Assembly: GCA_016220085.1 (NCBI GenBank) | Contig: JACRIN010000030.1 | Coordinates: 1-64,000 of the forward strand | From: Planctomycetota bacterium | Lineage (GTDB): Bacteria; Planctomycetota; UBA1135; GCA-002686595 | Direction: 5' to 3' | DNA length: 64,000 nucleotides | Shown here: positions 51,533 to 61,266 of the stretch, one piece after another | Layout of the letters: every line of letters starts with the position of its first letter | Numbering within the stretch: position 1 is the first letter of the stretch | The notes under the pieces: model-generated | Databases searched by the model: none | Seen by the model: the letters and a program-made list of their open reading frames with translations, nothing else | Told to the model about the DNA's origin: nothing | Position numbers and translations under genes: made by a program

Positions 51533-54430
51533 TCAGAGCGACGTGATGTAGGACAGCAGCGCTTCGATGTCCGCTTGGACGTTCGTGCTCTGCAGGTTGA
51601 TCTGCACCTTCGACGCGCCTTGGACGAACTGCTCGTGGCCGCGGACGTCGTGGAATTCGTTGTAGAACTTCAGGACGCCCGGGAACGCTGGACCGCTCGG
51701 GTACGCCGGCGAGCCGTAGACCGAGTCGAACATCTGAGCTTCCGGGTCGAGCAGGCCGCGCAGCGAGTACGCGACGTGGTCGTGGAAGTACGGACCGGTC
51801 GAGAAGACGCCGAGCTTCGTCGGCACCGAGAAGAGCTTCATGTTGCGCTGGAACACCTTCAGCGGGCTGAACGGATCCAACGGATCCGTCGGACACATGT
51901 AGCTGTTGGAGTCGTCGCGCGTGAAGTTGTCGTTCTTGTCCGTGTTCATCACCACGTACGTTTCGGTGTCCAGGTAACCGTCGGCGTTGCGATCGGCGTC
52001 CGGGATCAGGTCGAGGTCCTGGTCGATGTCGCAGCCGGAGTTCACGTTGCGGATGTTGGCCGCGACGATGTTCTCCTGCAGCTGGATGCAGAACGGGTCG
52101 ACGCTTTGCAGGGTCTCGCCCATCGCGAGTTGCGGGTCGATGAAGTCGGTCGTGTAACCGCGCTTCGTCTGCGTCGCGACGTCGAAGTCGGTGTGGCACT
52201 GCGCGCAGCCCGCGTTGCGGCCGGTCGGGTTGAGACCGGTCGTGTCGGTGCCGAAGAACAGGTCCTTGCCGAGCGCCGCTTGCGCGCTGTAGGTGCTGCC
52301 GGGCCCGAGGTTCGGGTTGAGCGGCACCGGCAGCGACTCGTGGAAGTCGATCAGGCCTTGTTGCTCGACATCCGAGAACACGCCCGTGCCGCCGTTCTCG
52401 CCGCCGAACATCGGACCGGTTTCGCCGACGTTGAGGCGCACGCCCTTCCAGAGGACGAGGCCGGTCAGCAGCGTGCCGCCGTACATCGGCATCGTCGCGC
52501 GCGGACCGTTGCCGCGTTGCCACACGTTGCCGTCGTCGCCGCCTTCGAAGTGGCAGGAGGTGCAGCTGTTGTTGAAGTTGCCGGACGTCTGCGGGCGCGA
52601 GGCATCTTCGAACGCTTCTTCGCCGAGGCGCACCGAGGTGGAGAGCACGTCAGGCGCGATCAGCGTCGGGATCTGTCCGCCCACCGGGTGGATCGTGCAG
52701 GTCTTGAAGTCGATGCGCAGCGTCGAAACCGTGCGGGTCGCCTCGTTCATGACCACCATGCGCGCGTCGTCGTTCGACGTCGTGGCGTCCGGGATCATCG
52801 CGAAGCCGAGCGGGAAGTCGCCCATCGTCGTCGACGTGTCGAGCGGTTGGCGCGGCTGGAAGTCGTGGCGCGGCGGGTAGACCGACGCGAGCTCCATCGT
52901 GCTGCCGTTGACCTTGTAGACGAAGAGGTCTTCCGAGCCGCGGTTCATCATCACCGCGACCGTGCCCGAGGCGTCGTACTGGACGCGCGAGGGTTGACCG
53001 GCGCGGTGGCCCATCTTGCCGGCGCCGTAACCTTGCGTGCCGAGGAAGAGCTCGACACCGTTCGACAGGCGCTCGAGAACGCCGGTCGTCGAGTTGAAGA
53101 ACGCCGCTTGCGCGTAGGCGGACACGCCGACGAGCTGCGGGACGTTCGGGATGTTCATCGTGGCTTCGCCGAGGCCGTCGACGTTGTAGACGAAGCGCGT
53201 GCGGACGTACTGCTCACCGATCGAGCCGAGGTTGACGAAGGTGATGCGACCGACCCAGATCTTCGCGGTCTGGTTCGGCTGCAGGCCGTCGACGACGAAC
53301 TTGATCTGCTGGCCGAGCACCGGCGAGCCCTTGACGCCGAGCGTGGCGATTCCGCCGCCGTTCGGGGTCGCGGTGCCGAACGGGATCGACGCCGCGGGAT
53401 CGAGCGGATCGGCGAGCTCGTTGTGCAAGCGCGTCGAGTTGTCGCCCGACTGGCCGAAGCTGAGATTCGAGGCGTCGACCATCGTCAGCGCCGGGTAGAC
53501 GCGGTTCGCGAACGCGCCGGCGAGGCTCGGGCCGAAGTTGAAGTTCACGTCGTGGTTGACGTTGGTCAGCACCGCCGGAACCAGCGCGCGCGTGCCGTCC
53601 GGAGACAGCGCGATGTCTTCGCCGAAGCGCGGAGCGCCTTGGCTCTTCAGCACCTGCACCGGCGTCGGGTTGTAGATCGGGTCGAACGGATAGTCGTTCG
53701 TGTCGATCTTCGACGTCATGGTCGCGGCGGTCGGCAGCCCGTTGCCGTCGAGGGTGAGGTCGAGGACCGAGACGTACGGCGAACGGAAGTGCGTGACGTA
53801 GAGGCGCGAGCTGTCGCCGCGGATCGTGAAGCCGCGCGGCTCGCCCACGTCGGCCATCGAATCACGGTTGGCGTCGACATCGGCGACCGTGAACGGCGGC
53901 GGGATGAAGTTGATGTCCGCGAGGTATTGGAACGACAGCACCTGCGAGAACGTCTGCGCGTCGTAGAACTTGACGGTGGCCGAGCGGAAGCCCGTGACCG
54001 CGAAGTACTTGCCGTTCGGCGCCAGCGCGATGCCGTAGGGCTCGCAGCCGACGTCGTTCAGGGTCGTCAGCACCGTGCGCGTCGCCGCGTCGATGACCGT
54101 GACCTGACCGCGGATCTCGGAGCCGTCGAACGGCGTGATGAAGGTCTTGTCCAGGGCGACGTTGCCGCGCTGGCACGCGACGAAGACCTTCGAACCGTCG
54201 GCGCTGAAGGTCAGCGAGCGAGGCCAGGTGCCGGTCGGCACCTGGGCGACGGTTCCGTACAGCGCGAGGTCGACGACCGAAACGCTGTTGTTGTCGCGGT
54301 TGCACGTCCAAACCTCGGTGGGGTTACCGGGGCGGGCGGCGATACACGTGACTTGGGCGTGCTGCGCGACCGCAGCGCTGGACACGACGGCTGCGGCGAC
54401 TGCGCCTGACAAGAGCTTGAGCAAGTTCAT
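51533..54430 (-). CDS. Secreted diheme c-type cytochrome with N-terminal YVTN/beta-propeller domain
   Basis: 965 residues. The signal peptide LLKLLSGAVAAAVVSSAAVA precedes a beta-propeller (about 25-330) with YVTN-like blades such as WTCNRDNNSVSVVDLALYG and RSLTFSADGSKVFVACQRGN. Two CxxCH heme sites lie in the last third (NSCTSCHFEGG and AGCAQCHTDFD), with the TGPYFHDHVAYSLRGLLDPE region typical of MauG/peroxidase-type diheme proteins. It presumably transfers electrons or oxidises a substrate in the periplasm. ATG 54430 starts the signal peptide; no Shine-Dalgarno is visible and the leader is strikingly pyrimidine-rich. Confidence 0.85.
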   Translation of the reverse strand: MNLLKLLSGAVAAAVVSSAAVAQHAQVTCIAARPGNPTEVWTCNRDNNSVSVVDLALYGTVAQVPTGTWPRSLTFSADGSKVFVACQRGNVALDKTFITPFDGSEIRGQVTVIDAATRTVLTTLNDVGCEPYGIALAPNGKYFAVTGFRSATVKFYDAQTFSQVLSFQYLADINFIPPPFTVADVDANRDSMADVGEPRGFTIRGDSSRLYVTHFRSPYVSVLDLTLDGNGLPTAATMTSKIDTNDYPFDPIYNPTPVQVLKSQGAPRFGEDIALSPDGTRALVPAVLTNVNHDVNFNFGPSLAGAFANRVYPALTMVDASNLSFGQSGDNSTRLHNELADPLDPAASIPFGTATPNGGGIATLGVKGSPVLGQQIKFVVDGLQPNQTAKIWVGRITFVNLGSIGEQYVRTRFVYNVDGLGEATMNIPNVPQLVGVSAYAQAAFFNSTTGVLERLSNGVELFLGTQGYGAGKMGHRAGQPSRVQYDASGTVAVMMNRGSEDLFVYKVNGSTMELASVYPPRHDFQPRQPLDTSTTMGDFPLGFAMIPDATTSNDDARMVVMNEATRTVSTLRIDFKTCTIHPVGGQIPTLIAPDVLSTSVRLGEEAFEDASRPQTSGNFNNSCTSCHFEGGDDGNVWQRGNGPRATMPMYGGTLLTGLVLWKGVRLNVGETGPMFGGENGGTGVFSDVEQQGLIDFHESLPVPLNPNLGPGSTYSAQAALGKDLFFGTDTTGLNPTGRNAGCAQCHTDFDVATQTKRGYTTDFIDPQLAMGETLQSVDPFCIQLQENIVAANIRNVNSGCDIDQDLDLIPDADRNADGYLDTETYVVMNTDKNDNFTRDDSNSYMCPTDPLDPFSPLKVFQRNMKLFSVPTKLGVFSTGPYFHDHVAYSLRGLLDPEAQMFDSVYGSPAYPSGPAFPGVLKFYNEFHDVRGHEQFVQGASKVQINLQSTNVQADIEALLSYITSL

Positions 54431-54850
54431 GGGTGGTGGGCGAGGCGGTGGGGCGACGTAGCCCCCGGGAAGAAGGACGGAGGGGGAGATCCTGAAAAGT
54501 AGGTAGGACGAGAGACGCGAGTCCGGAGGATCCTCAGGAAGGACCCGGCGGGACGGGCTGAGTACCTCAGGATAACCGGGCGGAAACCGGCGGGTTGGGG
54601 CGGCAGGCAAAGAGGCCGCAAGAAGTTGCGAATGCGCGCGCGGGCGTCGTTCGCACCTAGTCGTAGGCGAGCGAAGACGCGCTGCGCGAAGCGTTTTCCG
54701 CTGCACGACCGTGAACTTCCGAAGACGGAACGAGTTGCTCGCTGTCGCGGGCGCGCTTGCGCAGGTCACGCGGAGGCTAACTCGTTTCGAGTCATGGGGT
54801 TGAAGCTCGCGCCCCGACTTGGCTGCGCCGTTGCGATCCGGACCTTCGCA
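54431..54850. other. 420-bp region between the cytochrome gene and the flagellar operon
   Basis: On the minus strand the first 100 bases form a C/T-rich leader for the cytochrome gene, with GAGGATCCTC (a 10-bp palindrome near 54530) and two TCCTGAGG motifs. The promoter of the rightward flagellar operon should be here; I found no clear sigma-28 or sigma-54 element. Confidence 0.45.
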
Positions 54851-56062
54851 ATGGAGCACTGTCCCAGTCTCCGTTCCTTGGAAGCAGTAGCAGGTCGGCC
54901 GTCCGGCACGGGGCGGCCGACCTCACCTTCCGATCGCGAACCGGAGCAGAACTTCGAACGAGTCTTGGCGAACCGCGAGGAGCGCCGGACCGAGGCCCAA
55001 GAACGCCGCCAGGAGCGCGTCGAGCGCTCGCGCGACCGGCGCTCGGAAGGCGACCGTCGCGAGCCGCGCGCCGAGAACGACGAGCAAGTCGTCGACGAGC
55101 GCGAGGAAGTGCGTCGCGCGGACTCCGACGAACCGATCGCGACCGAGACCGAATCGGAACCGCTCGACGAAGGAGCGGTCGATTCACCGGAGGTCGCGGC
55201 GCAGACCGAGCAGGAGCGCGCGGAGCCGCGCAAGTCAGGCCGCGCCGAGCCCGGAACGGTCGCGCCCGAGCTCGCGAAGGCGAGCGCGGAGCCCGACGTC
55301 GCCGAAGCGCTCGCTCCGCCGATCGCCGCGCGCCCGGACGCGCCGAAGCCGCCTTCCGATGCGCCGCTCGTGCGCGCGCTCGCCGCTTTGCACGCGGATC
55401 CGAATCAAGTCCAACTCGACCTCCCCGTTGCAGCGACTGGCGAGTCGAGCGATGTCGTGCCGACGCTTCGTCCGGATGGAGACCCGACGCACCTCGCGGC
55501 GGGTCCGGACGAAGCGCGCGGCCGCCCGGTAGCGGAACCCGCGACGCTCGACGCGCAAGCGCAACCCGCGCAGCGCTTCGAGGTCGCGGCCCGCGCGGAC
55601 GACGGGCGCGCCGCCGAGGCGCCGCGCTCGCAGCCGGCTCCGACGCCGGCCGAGCAACACGCGGTCGACATCCTGCGCCAACTGCGGCTCGAGCTCGCGC
55701 TCGGCCGTCGTGAGGCGCACATCAACCTCGAGCCCGCCGAACTCGGCCGCATCTCGGTCAAGCTCGCGCTCGATCGCGGGCTCCTGCGCGCGGAAGTGCG
55801 CGCGGAGTCGGGCGACACGCTCGCGGTGCTCCAGCGTCACGTCCCCGAGCTGCGAGCGATGCTCGAGGCGCGCGGAGTGACGCCCGGGAGCTTCGACTTC
55901 CAGCTCGGATTCCAAGACGGCCGCCGCGGCGGCGCGCAGGACGGCGACAACCGTCGTGGCGCGCAGAGCGGCACTCGAGAGCCGACGAGCGTGTTCACGC
56001 GCGCCGCACGGGAAGTGCGCTCGCTCGTGCGCGGGGTCTGGGGCATCGACACCTACGCCTGA
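54851..56062 (+). CDS. fliK: FliK-like flagellar hook-length control protein
   Basis: 403 residues. The first 270 are a disordered Glu/Arg- then Pro/Ala-rich ruler-like region. The C-terminal domain (about 285-370) has LRQLRLELALGRREAHINLE, PAELGRISVKLALDRGLLRA and LQRHVPELRAMLEARGVTPG, the FliK C-terminal (Flg_hook) domain that switches export specificity when the hook is complete. It lies directly upstream of flgD and flgE, as is common. The start is uncertain: ATG 54851 is used, ATG 54794 is an alternative; Shine-Dalgarno sequences are weak at both. Confidence 0.85.
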   Translation: MEHCPSLRSLEAVAGRPSGTGRPTSPSDREPEQNFERVLANREERRTEAQERRQERVERSRDRRSEGDRREPRAENDEQVVDEREEVRRADSDEPIATETESEPLDEGAVDSPEVAAQTEQERAEPRKSGRAEPGTVAPELAKASAEPDVAEALAPPIAARPDAPKPPSDAPLVRALAALHADPNQVQLDLPVAATGESSDVVPTLRPDGDPTHLAAGPDEARGRPVAEPATLDAQAQPAQRFEVAARADDGRAAEAPRSQPAPTPAEQHAVDILRQLRLELALGRREAHINLEPAELGRISVKLALDRGLLRAEVRAESGDTLAVLQRHVPELRAMLEARGVTPGSFDFQLGFQDGRRGGAQDGDNRRGAQSGTREPTSVFTRAAREVRSLVRGVWGIDTYA

Positions 56063-56081
56063 GAGAAACGAAGAGGAACCC

Positions 56082-56579
56082 ATGACGATCAGCGGCATCA
56101 GCTCGAGCGACCCGGTCAGCTTCTCAGCCGGCTCCGACTCCACGTCCAAGCTCGACAAGGACTCGTTCATGAAGCTCCTGGTGAGTCAGATGGAGAACCA
56201 GGACCCGATGCAGCCCGCCGACAACACGCAGATGATCGCGCAGCTCGCGCAGTTCTCGTCGCTCGAGCAGATGCAGTCGCTCAACGACAACATCGTCGGC
56301 CTCGCCGTGCTGCAACAGCAGAACGCGTTGCTCAATCAGCTGACGAGCTCGAGCGGCCTGATCGGCAAGACCGTCAAGTACATCGATCCGAGCACCGAGA
56401 CCGAGCAGTGGGGCAACGTCGAGTCCGTCAAGATCGTCGACGGCCTCGCCTCGCTCTCGATCGACGGCAAGGACGTCCCGCTGGCCAACGTCGCCGAGAT
56501 CGGCACGCCGCCGACCACCGAGGGCGACACGACGTCGGACACCGGATCCGACAGCGAAGACGACGACGCGAACGCCTGA
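56082..56579 (+). CDS. flgD: FlgD hook scaffolding protein
   Basis: 165 residues. The N-terminal FlgD motif is clear: LDKDSFMKLLVSQMENQDPM, then AQFSSLEQMQSLN. LIGKTVKYIDPSTE begins the Tudor-like domain. It caps the growing hook and is exported by the flagellar type III system. It is short because the FLN-like insertion of enterobacterial FlgD is missing and an acidic Thr/Asp tail ends the protein. ATG 56082 has AGAGGAA four bases upstream. Confidence 0.93.
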   Translation: MTISGISSSDPVSFSAGSDSTSKLDKDSFMKLLVSQMENQDPMQPADNTQMIAQLAQFSSLEQMQSLNDNIVGLAVLQQQNALLNQLTSSSGLIGKTVKYIDPSTETEQWGNVESVKIVDGLASLSIDGKDVPLANVAEIGTPPTTEGDTTSDTGSDSEDDDANA

Positions 56580-56609
56580 TCCACACCACCACCGAGAAAC
56601 CACCGAGAC

Positions 56610-58544
56610 ATGTCAAGCGCACTCTTCTCCGCTCTCTCCGGGCTTCAGGCGCACGAGTCCTGGATCACCGTCATCGGCAACAACCTCGCGAACGCGAGCA
56701 CGCCCGGCTTCAAGTCGTCGCGCGCGCTCTTCAGCGACCAGTTCAGCCAAACGCTGCGCTACGCGTCGTTGCCGTCGGGCTCGCTCGGCGGTCGCAACCC
56801 GATGCAGGTCGGTCTCGGCGTGCAGCTCGCCGACATCGGCCGCAACATGGATCAAGGCGTGCTCGCGAGCACCGGTCGCACGTTCGACCTCGCGCTCAAC
56901 GGGCGCGGCTTCTTCCAGGTCACCGACGGCATCAACACGCTCTACACGCGCGTCGGCACGTTCGGTCTCGACGCGACCAGCCGCCTCGTCGACCAACGCA
57001 CGGGCTTCCGCGTGATCGGCCTCGACGGCCAACCGATCGACCTCGACACGACGTCGTTGTTCCCGCCGGCCGAGACCGACGCCGTGTCGTTCGCCGGCAA
57101 CTTGCCCGCGGTGGTCGAAGGGCCGCTCGCGCAGGTGATGACGACCTCGTCGGGGTTGAAGGACGGCACTCCCGCGACGATCTCGAGCGCTGCGGGCCCG
57201 TACGCGGTGCCCGTCGGATCGACGTACACGTTCGAGCTCGTCGTCAACGGCGGCGCACCGCAGACGGTGAGCGTGACGAACTCCGGCGCCGGCGTCGATG
57301 CGACCGACGTCGTCGCGGCGATCAACGCGCTCTCCAACAGCGGCGTCATCGCGTCGGTCACCGGCGCGAACGAAGTGCAGATCGACACGCTGAAGACCGG
57401 CGCGGCGAGCACGATCAAGATCCTGCCCGGCTCGACCGGCAGCGACCTCGCTTCGACGATCGGCATCGCGACCTCGCTCGTGAAGGGCACGGAGACGGTT
57501 GCGACGGCGACCACCGACCTCAATTCGCTGACGTCGAATCAGACCGACTACGTGTCCGGCGACACGATCGACATCTCCGGCCTCGACTCCGACGGCACGC
57601 CGGTCAGCGCGACGTTCACCTACGGCGCCGGTTCCGACGGCACGACGGTCGCGGACTTGCTCTCGTTCATCGACAACCTGTACCCGAATTCGACCGCGAC
57701 GCTCGACGCGACGACCGGCCAGATCCAGCTCACGTCCGACACGACCGGTCAGACGAGCATGTCGATCACGATCAACGACAACGCAGGCAGCGGATCGACC
57801 AACTGGTCGACGCACGCGTTCACGGTGACGACGCCGGGCACCGGTCCGGACACGGCGACGACCTCGATCGAAGTGTTCGACCAGGCCGGCGTCGCACACA
57901 CGGTCAGCTTCGCGTATCAGCGCCAAGACGACGGCAGTTGGGACGTCACCGCGTCGATTCCCTCCAGCGAAGGCACGGTGCTCTCGGGCTCCGTCTCCGG
58001 TCTCGTGTTCAACGACGACGGCTCGATCGCGTCGCTGCCCTCCTCGTCGTCGATCTCGATCCAATTCAACGGCCAGAGCTCGCCGCAATCGCTGACGCTC
58101 GACTTCGGCACGCCCGGCCTGTTCGACGGCGTGACGCAGCTCGGAGGCGCGGCGAGCGTCTTCGCCGACAACCAGGACGGGTTCGGCGTCGGCGAGCTCT
58201 CGAACATGTCGGTGAACTCGAACGGCGACATCCAGGGCTTCTACACCAACGGCCAGATCCGCGTGCTCGGCTCGATCGGCGTCGCGAGCTTCGTCAACGA
58301 CTCCGGCTTGCGCGAGATCGGCAACAACCTGTGGGCCGAGACGCCGAACTCCGGCATCCGCACGGTCAGTCAGGGTTCGCAAGGCAAGGCCGGCGCGGTG
58401 GTCGGCGGCGCGCTCGAGAGCTCGAACGTCGCGATCGCCGAGGAGTTCGTGCGCTTGATCGAAGCGCAGCGCGGCTTCCAGGCCAACGCGCGCGTCATCA
58501 GCACGACCAACGACGTGCTCGCCGAGCTGAACAACCTGCTGTAA
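56610..58544 (+). CDS. flgE: FlgE flagellar hook protein
   Basis: 644 residues, larger than the 400-residue enterobacterial FlgE. The N-terminal rod motif LFSALSGLQAHESWITVIGN then NLANASTPGFKSS, the LALNGRGFFQV block, and the C-terminal LESSNVAIAEEFVRLIEAQR then GFQANARVIST are conserved. The middle (about 150-480) is a Thr, Ser, Gly and Asp-rich insertion forming the exposed D2-D3 domains of a thick hook. It forms the extracellular hook. ATG 56610 is 30 bp after flgD. A long hairpin follows the gene. Confidence 0.95.
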   Translation: MSSALFSALSGLQAHESWITVIGNNLANASTPGFKSSRALFSDQFSQTLRYASLPSGSLGGRNPMQVGLGVQLADIGRNMDQGVLASTGRTFDLALNGRGFFQVTDGINTLYTRVGTFGLDATSRLVDQRTGFRVIGLDGQPIDLDTTSLFPPAETDAVSFAGNLPAVVEGPLAQVMTTSSGLKDGTPATISSAAGPYAVPVGSTYTFELVVNGGAPQTVSVTNSGAGVDATDVVAAINALSNSGVIASVTGANEVQIDTLKTGAASTIKILPGSTGSDLASTIGIATSLVKGTETVATATTDLNSLTSNQTDYVSGDTIDISGLDSDGTPVSATFTYGAGSDGTTVADLLSFIDNLYPNSTATLDATTGQIQLTSDTTGQTSMSITINDNAGSGSTNWSTHAFTVTTPGTGPDTATTSIEVFDQAGVAHTVSFAYQRQDDGSWDVTASIPSSEGTVLSGSVSGLVFNDDGSIASLPSSSSISIQFNGQSSPQSLTLDFGTPGLFDGVTQLGGAASVFADNQDGFGVGELSNMSVNSNGDIQGFYTNGQIRVLGSIGVASFVNDSGLREIGNNLWAETPNSGIRTVSQGSQGKAGAVVGGALESSNVAIAEEFVRLIEAQRGFQANARVISTTNDVLAELNNLL

Positions 58545-58608
58545 GCCCGAGCTCGCTCCCTCCCCGTTCAGCGACCGGTATCCGGGAGCCGAGCGAGCCA
58601 CGGACTCC

Positions 58609-58647
58609 ACGTCGGGGCCGAGCGCCGCGCGCGCTCGGCCCCGACGT
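58609..58647 (+). terminator. Strong 17-bp hairpin after flgE
   Basis: A perfect 17-bp arm (58609-58625, beginning ACGTCGGGGCC) pairs with 58631-58647 around a 5-nt loop, 64 bp after the flgE stop and followed by TCGTTCG. It could partially terminate the transcript or protect the abundant flgE message, uncoupling hook expression from the downstream rod and ring genes. Confidence 0.65.
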
Positions 58648-58804
58648 TCGTTCGCGGTGCGCACGTCGAGCGGCGGCGCGAAACGACTTCCGGGGTCGGC
58701 AAGCGTTTCGGCCTTCCGTGCCGGGCGCTCGCGCGCGGTGCGCCCGCGCGGGGCCGCCGAGGCCGATCGCGAGTTGGCCGGTGGATTGCTCCACGGCGGG
58801 TGAC

Positions 58805-59506
58805 ATGGACCGCGGACTGTACTGGGGGATCAACTCGATGACGGCGTCCGAGCACGGGCTCGACACGATCGCATCGAACCTCGCGAACCTCTCGGTGACC
58901 GGGTACAAGCGCCAGGGCTCGGCGACTCAGTCGTTCGACGTCGTCATGCGCGATCACCTGGAGCGCCAGGTTTCGTCGCAGACGACGACCGACTTCGCCC
59001 AGGGCGAGCTGGTGCCGACAGGCAACCCGTACGACCTCGCGGTGAGCGGTCCGGGCTTCTTCGCGATCGAGACCGACAACGGCGAGCGCTACACGCGCAA
59101 CGGTCGGTTCCGCGTCGACGAGGACGGCACGCTGCAGACGCTCGACGGACGCGCGGTGGCGTGGATGGACGCGCGCGGCACGATCGATCTCGCCGGCCCC
59201 GAGGCGAACGTCGACCGCGAAGGCGTCGTGTGGCAGGGCACGAACCGCGTCGGACAACTCAAAGTCGTCGACTTCGGGAACGCGTCGCGTCTCGTCGCCG
59301 ACGGCGCCGGCACCTATCGACCCGTCGGCAACGCTCGTCCTTCCGCGCGCCGCGGCGAGGTCGTGCAGGCCACGCTCGAGAGCTCGAACGTCTCCGCCGT
59401 CGACGAGATGGTCGCGATGGTCGCGCTCCAACGCGGCTACGAGTCCTCTTCGCGCCTCTTGAGCGCGATCGACGCCACCTACCGCCGTCTGACCGCTCCC
59501 CGCTGA
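58805..59506 (+). CDS. flgF: FlgF-like flagellar basal-body rod protein
   Basis: 233 residues. The N-terminus GLYWGINSMTASEHGLDTIA then SNLANLSVTGYKRQ is the rod-protein helix, DLAVSGPGFFAIETDNGERY the core, and LESSNVSAVDEMVAMVALQR then GYESSSRLLSAID the C-terminal helix. It forms the proximal rod. It is assigned FlgF rather than FlgG because a closer FlgG match follows immediately. ATG 58805 gives the standard N-terminus; no strong Shine-Dalgarno. Confidence 0.9.
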   Translation: MDRGLYWGINSMTASEHGLDTIASNLANLSVTGYKRQGSATQSFDVVMRDHLERQVSSQTTTDFAQGELVPTGNPYDLAVSGPGFFAIETDNGERYTRNGRFRVDEDGTLQTLDGRAVAWMDARGTIDLAGPEANVDREGVVWQGTNRVGQLKVVDFGNASRLVADGAGTYRPVGNARPSARRGEVVQATLESSNVSAVDEMVAMVALQRGYESSSRLLSAIDATYRRLTAPR

Positions 59507-59527
59507 ACCTAGAGAGCACCTGAACCG

Positions 59528-60316
59528 ATGATTCGAGCACTGATGACCGCCGCGTCGGGCATGAAGGCCCAACAGATGCAGGTCGACACGATCGCGAACA
59601 ACATCGCGAACGTGAACACCGTCGCGTTCAAGAAGAACGAGCTCGCGTTCCGCGACATGTTCTATCAGACGTATCGCGAACCGGGCGCGCCGACGGGCCA
59701 GCAGCGGATGTCGCCGACCGGCTTGCAGATCGGTTCGGGCGCGGAGATCGCGAGCTCGCTGAAGATCTTCCACCAAGGCGAGATCCAACCGACCGCCGCG
59801 CCGTTCGACATGGCGATCGTCGGCCAGGGCTTCTTCCGCGTGCTGCAGAACTCCGGCGAGACGCGCTTCACGCGGGACGGCTCGTTCCGGCCCGACGGCA
59901 ACGGCACGTTGGTGACCGCGGAGGGCTATCAGCTCGATCCGCCGGTGCGCATCCCGACCGACGCGATCGAAGTGACGATCAGCGACGACGGCACCGTTTC
60001 CGTGCGCAAGACGGAAGGCGGCTCGGCCGAGACGATCTCGAACATCTCGCTGTACCGCTTCGCGAACCCGACCGGACTCAAGGCGATCGGCGGCAACCTC
60101 TATGCGGAGACCGAGAGCTCCGGCAAGGCGCAACAGCAGTCACCCGGCACCACGGGCACCGGAACGATCAAGCAGAGCGCGATCGAGCGTTCGAACGTGA
60201 CCGTCGTCGACGAACTCGTCGGGCTGATCATGGCGCAGCGCAACTACGAAGTGAACAGCCGCGCCATCCGCGTGTCCGACGAGATGCTGCAACAAGTCAA
60301 CAACCTGATCCGCTGA
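59528..60316 (+). CDS. flgG: FlgG distal rod protein
   Basis: 262 residues with very conserved FlgG sequence: MIRALMTAASGMKAQQMQVD then TIANNIANVNTVAFKKNE, the G-specific PTGLQIGSGAEIASSLKIFHQG segment, FDMAIVGQGFFRV, and the C-terminal ERSNVTVVDELVGLIMAQRN then YEVNSRAIRVSDEMLQ. It forms the distal rod that passes through the P and L rings. ATG 59528 is 21 bp after flgF. Confidence 0.96.
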   Translation: MIRALMTAASGMKAQQMQVDTIANNIANVNTVAFKKNELAFRDMFYQTYREPGAPTGQQRMSPTGLQIGSGAEIASSLKIFHQGEIQPTAAPFDMAIVGQGFFRVLQNSGETRFTRDGSFRPDGNGTLVTAEGYQLDPPVRIPTDAIEVTISDDGTVSVRKTEGGSAETISNISLYRFANPTGLKAIGGNLYAETESSGKAQQQSPGTTGTGTIKQSAIERSNVTVVDELVGLIMAQRNYEVNSRAIRVSDEMLQQVNNLIR

Positions 60317-60326
60317 GGCCCAACCG

Positions 60327-61256
60327 ATGTTCCTCGCTTCCATGCTCCTCGCGGCCGGCGTGACGATCGCCTTGCCGACCGACGTGCGCGTGCGCGGCAT
60401 CGAGCTCCGGCTCGGCGACGTGCTCACCGTGCAGTGCGAAGACGCCGCGCTGCTGGAGCGCGTCAAGGGCTACTCGCTCGGCTACGCGCCGGCACCGGGC
60501 TACAGCCGATTGCTGATGGCTGCCAACATCGAGCGCGAGCTCGAGAGCTTCCTCGGTCAAGACGTCGTCGTCCGCGGCGAGCAGGCCTGCCGCGTGTTCC
60601 CCGAGATCGAGCGCGTCCCCGGCGCGACGATCGAGCAAGCGGCGCGCAAGGAGCTCGAGCAGACGCTGCTCGGCCGCGACGCGCAAGTGACGCTGGTCGA
60701 ATCGGTCGGCGGCATCGACGTGCCGGCGGGCAACGAGCCGGCGACCTTCGCTCCGCGCATCACCGCGGACGCGTTGCGCACTGGCGCGTTCTCGGTGCCG
60801 GTCGAGGTGCGTGTCGACGGCAGCGCGTATCGCACCGTCTGGACGAACTGGCGTCTCGATCTGTGGGAGCTGCGTCCGGTGCTCGTCCGCCCGGTGAAGA
60901 CCGGCGACGCGATCACGGGCGACATGCTCGTCGAGAAGCGCGTCGCGCTCAACGGTTCGACCGCGAAGCGCCTCGACGCTCGTCAGATCATCGGCGCGGT
61001 CGCGTCGCGCAACCTCGCCGCGCAGTCGGCGGTGGTCGAGGCCGACCTGATCCGTCCGGCCGTGGTGCGCAAGGGCGACTCGCTCTTCCTCTCGATCCGC
61101 AAGGGAGCGATCAACGCGCGCGTCGCGGCGATCGCCCAGGAGAACGGCGCGCTCGGCGATCGCATCCGCCTGGAGCTCGTCGACACGAAACGCGTGCTCA
61201 CCGCCGTCGTGATGGCGCGCGACACGGCCGAGATCGACCTCGCACCCAAGCTCTGA
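60327..61256 (+). CDS. flgA: FlgA, P-ring assembly chaperone
   Basis: 309 residues. The N-terminal hydrophobic stretch (FLASMLLAAGVTIALP) is a signal peptide. The C-terminal half is an SAF domain: VLVRPVKTGDAITGDMLVEK, RQIIGAVASRNLAAQSAVVE and VVRKGDSLFLSIRKGAINAR are standard FlgA blocks. It is a periplasmic chaperone for FlgI, which is encoded two genes downstream. ATG 60327 is 10 bp after flgG. Confidence 0.92.
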   Translation: MFLASMLLAAGVTIALPTDVRVRGIELRLGDVLTVQCEDAALLERVKGYSLGYAPAPGYSRLLMAANIERELESFLGQDVVVRGEQACRVFPEIERVPGATIEQAARKELEQTLLGRDAQVTLVESVGGIDVPAGNEPATFAPRITADALRTGAFSVPVEVRVDGSAYRTVWTNWRLDLWELRPVLVRPVKTGDAITGDMLVEKRVALNGSTAKRLDARQIIGAVASRNLAAQSAVVEADLIRPAVVRKGDSLFLSIRKGAINARVAAIAQENGALGDRIRLELVDTKRVLTAVVMARDTAEIDLAPKL

Positions 61257-61266
61257 GCAACGATCC

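Noticed and set aside
56408..58800. Long open frame preceding flgF in the same frame
   Set aside because: It overlaps flgD and flgE out of frame and is Arg/His-rich; flgF homology starts only at ATG 58805.
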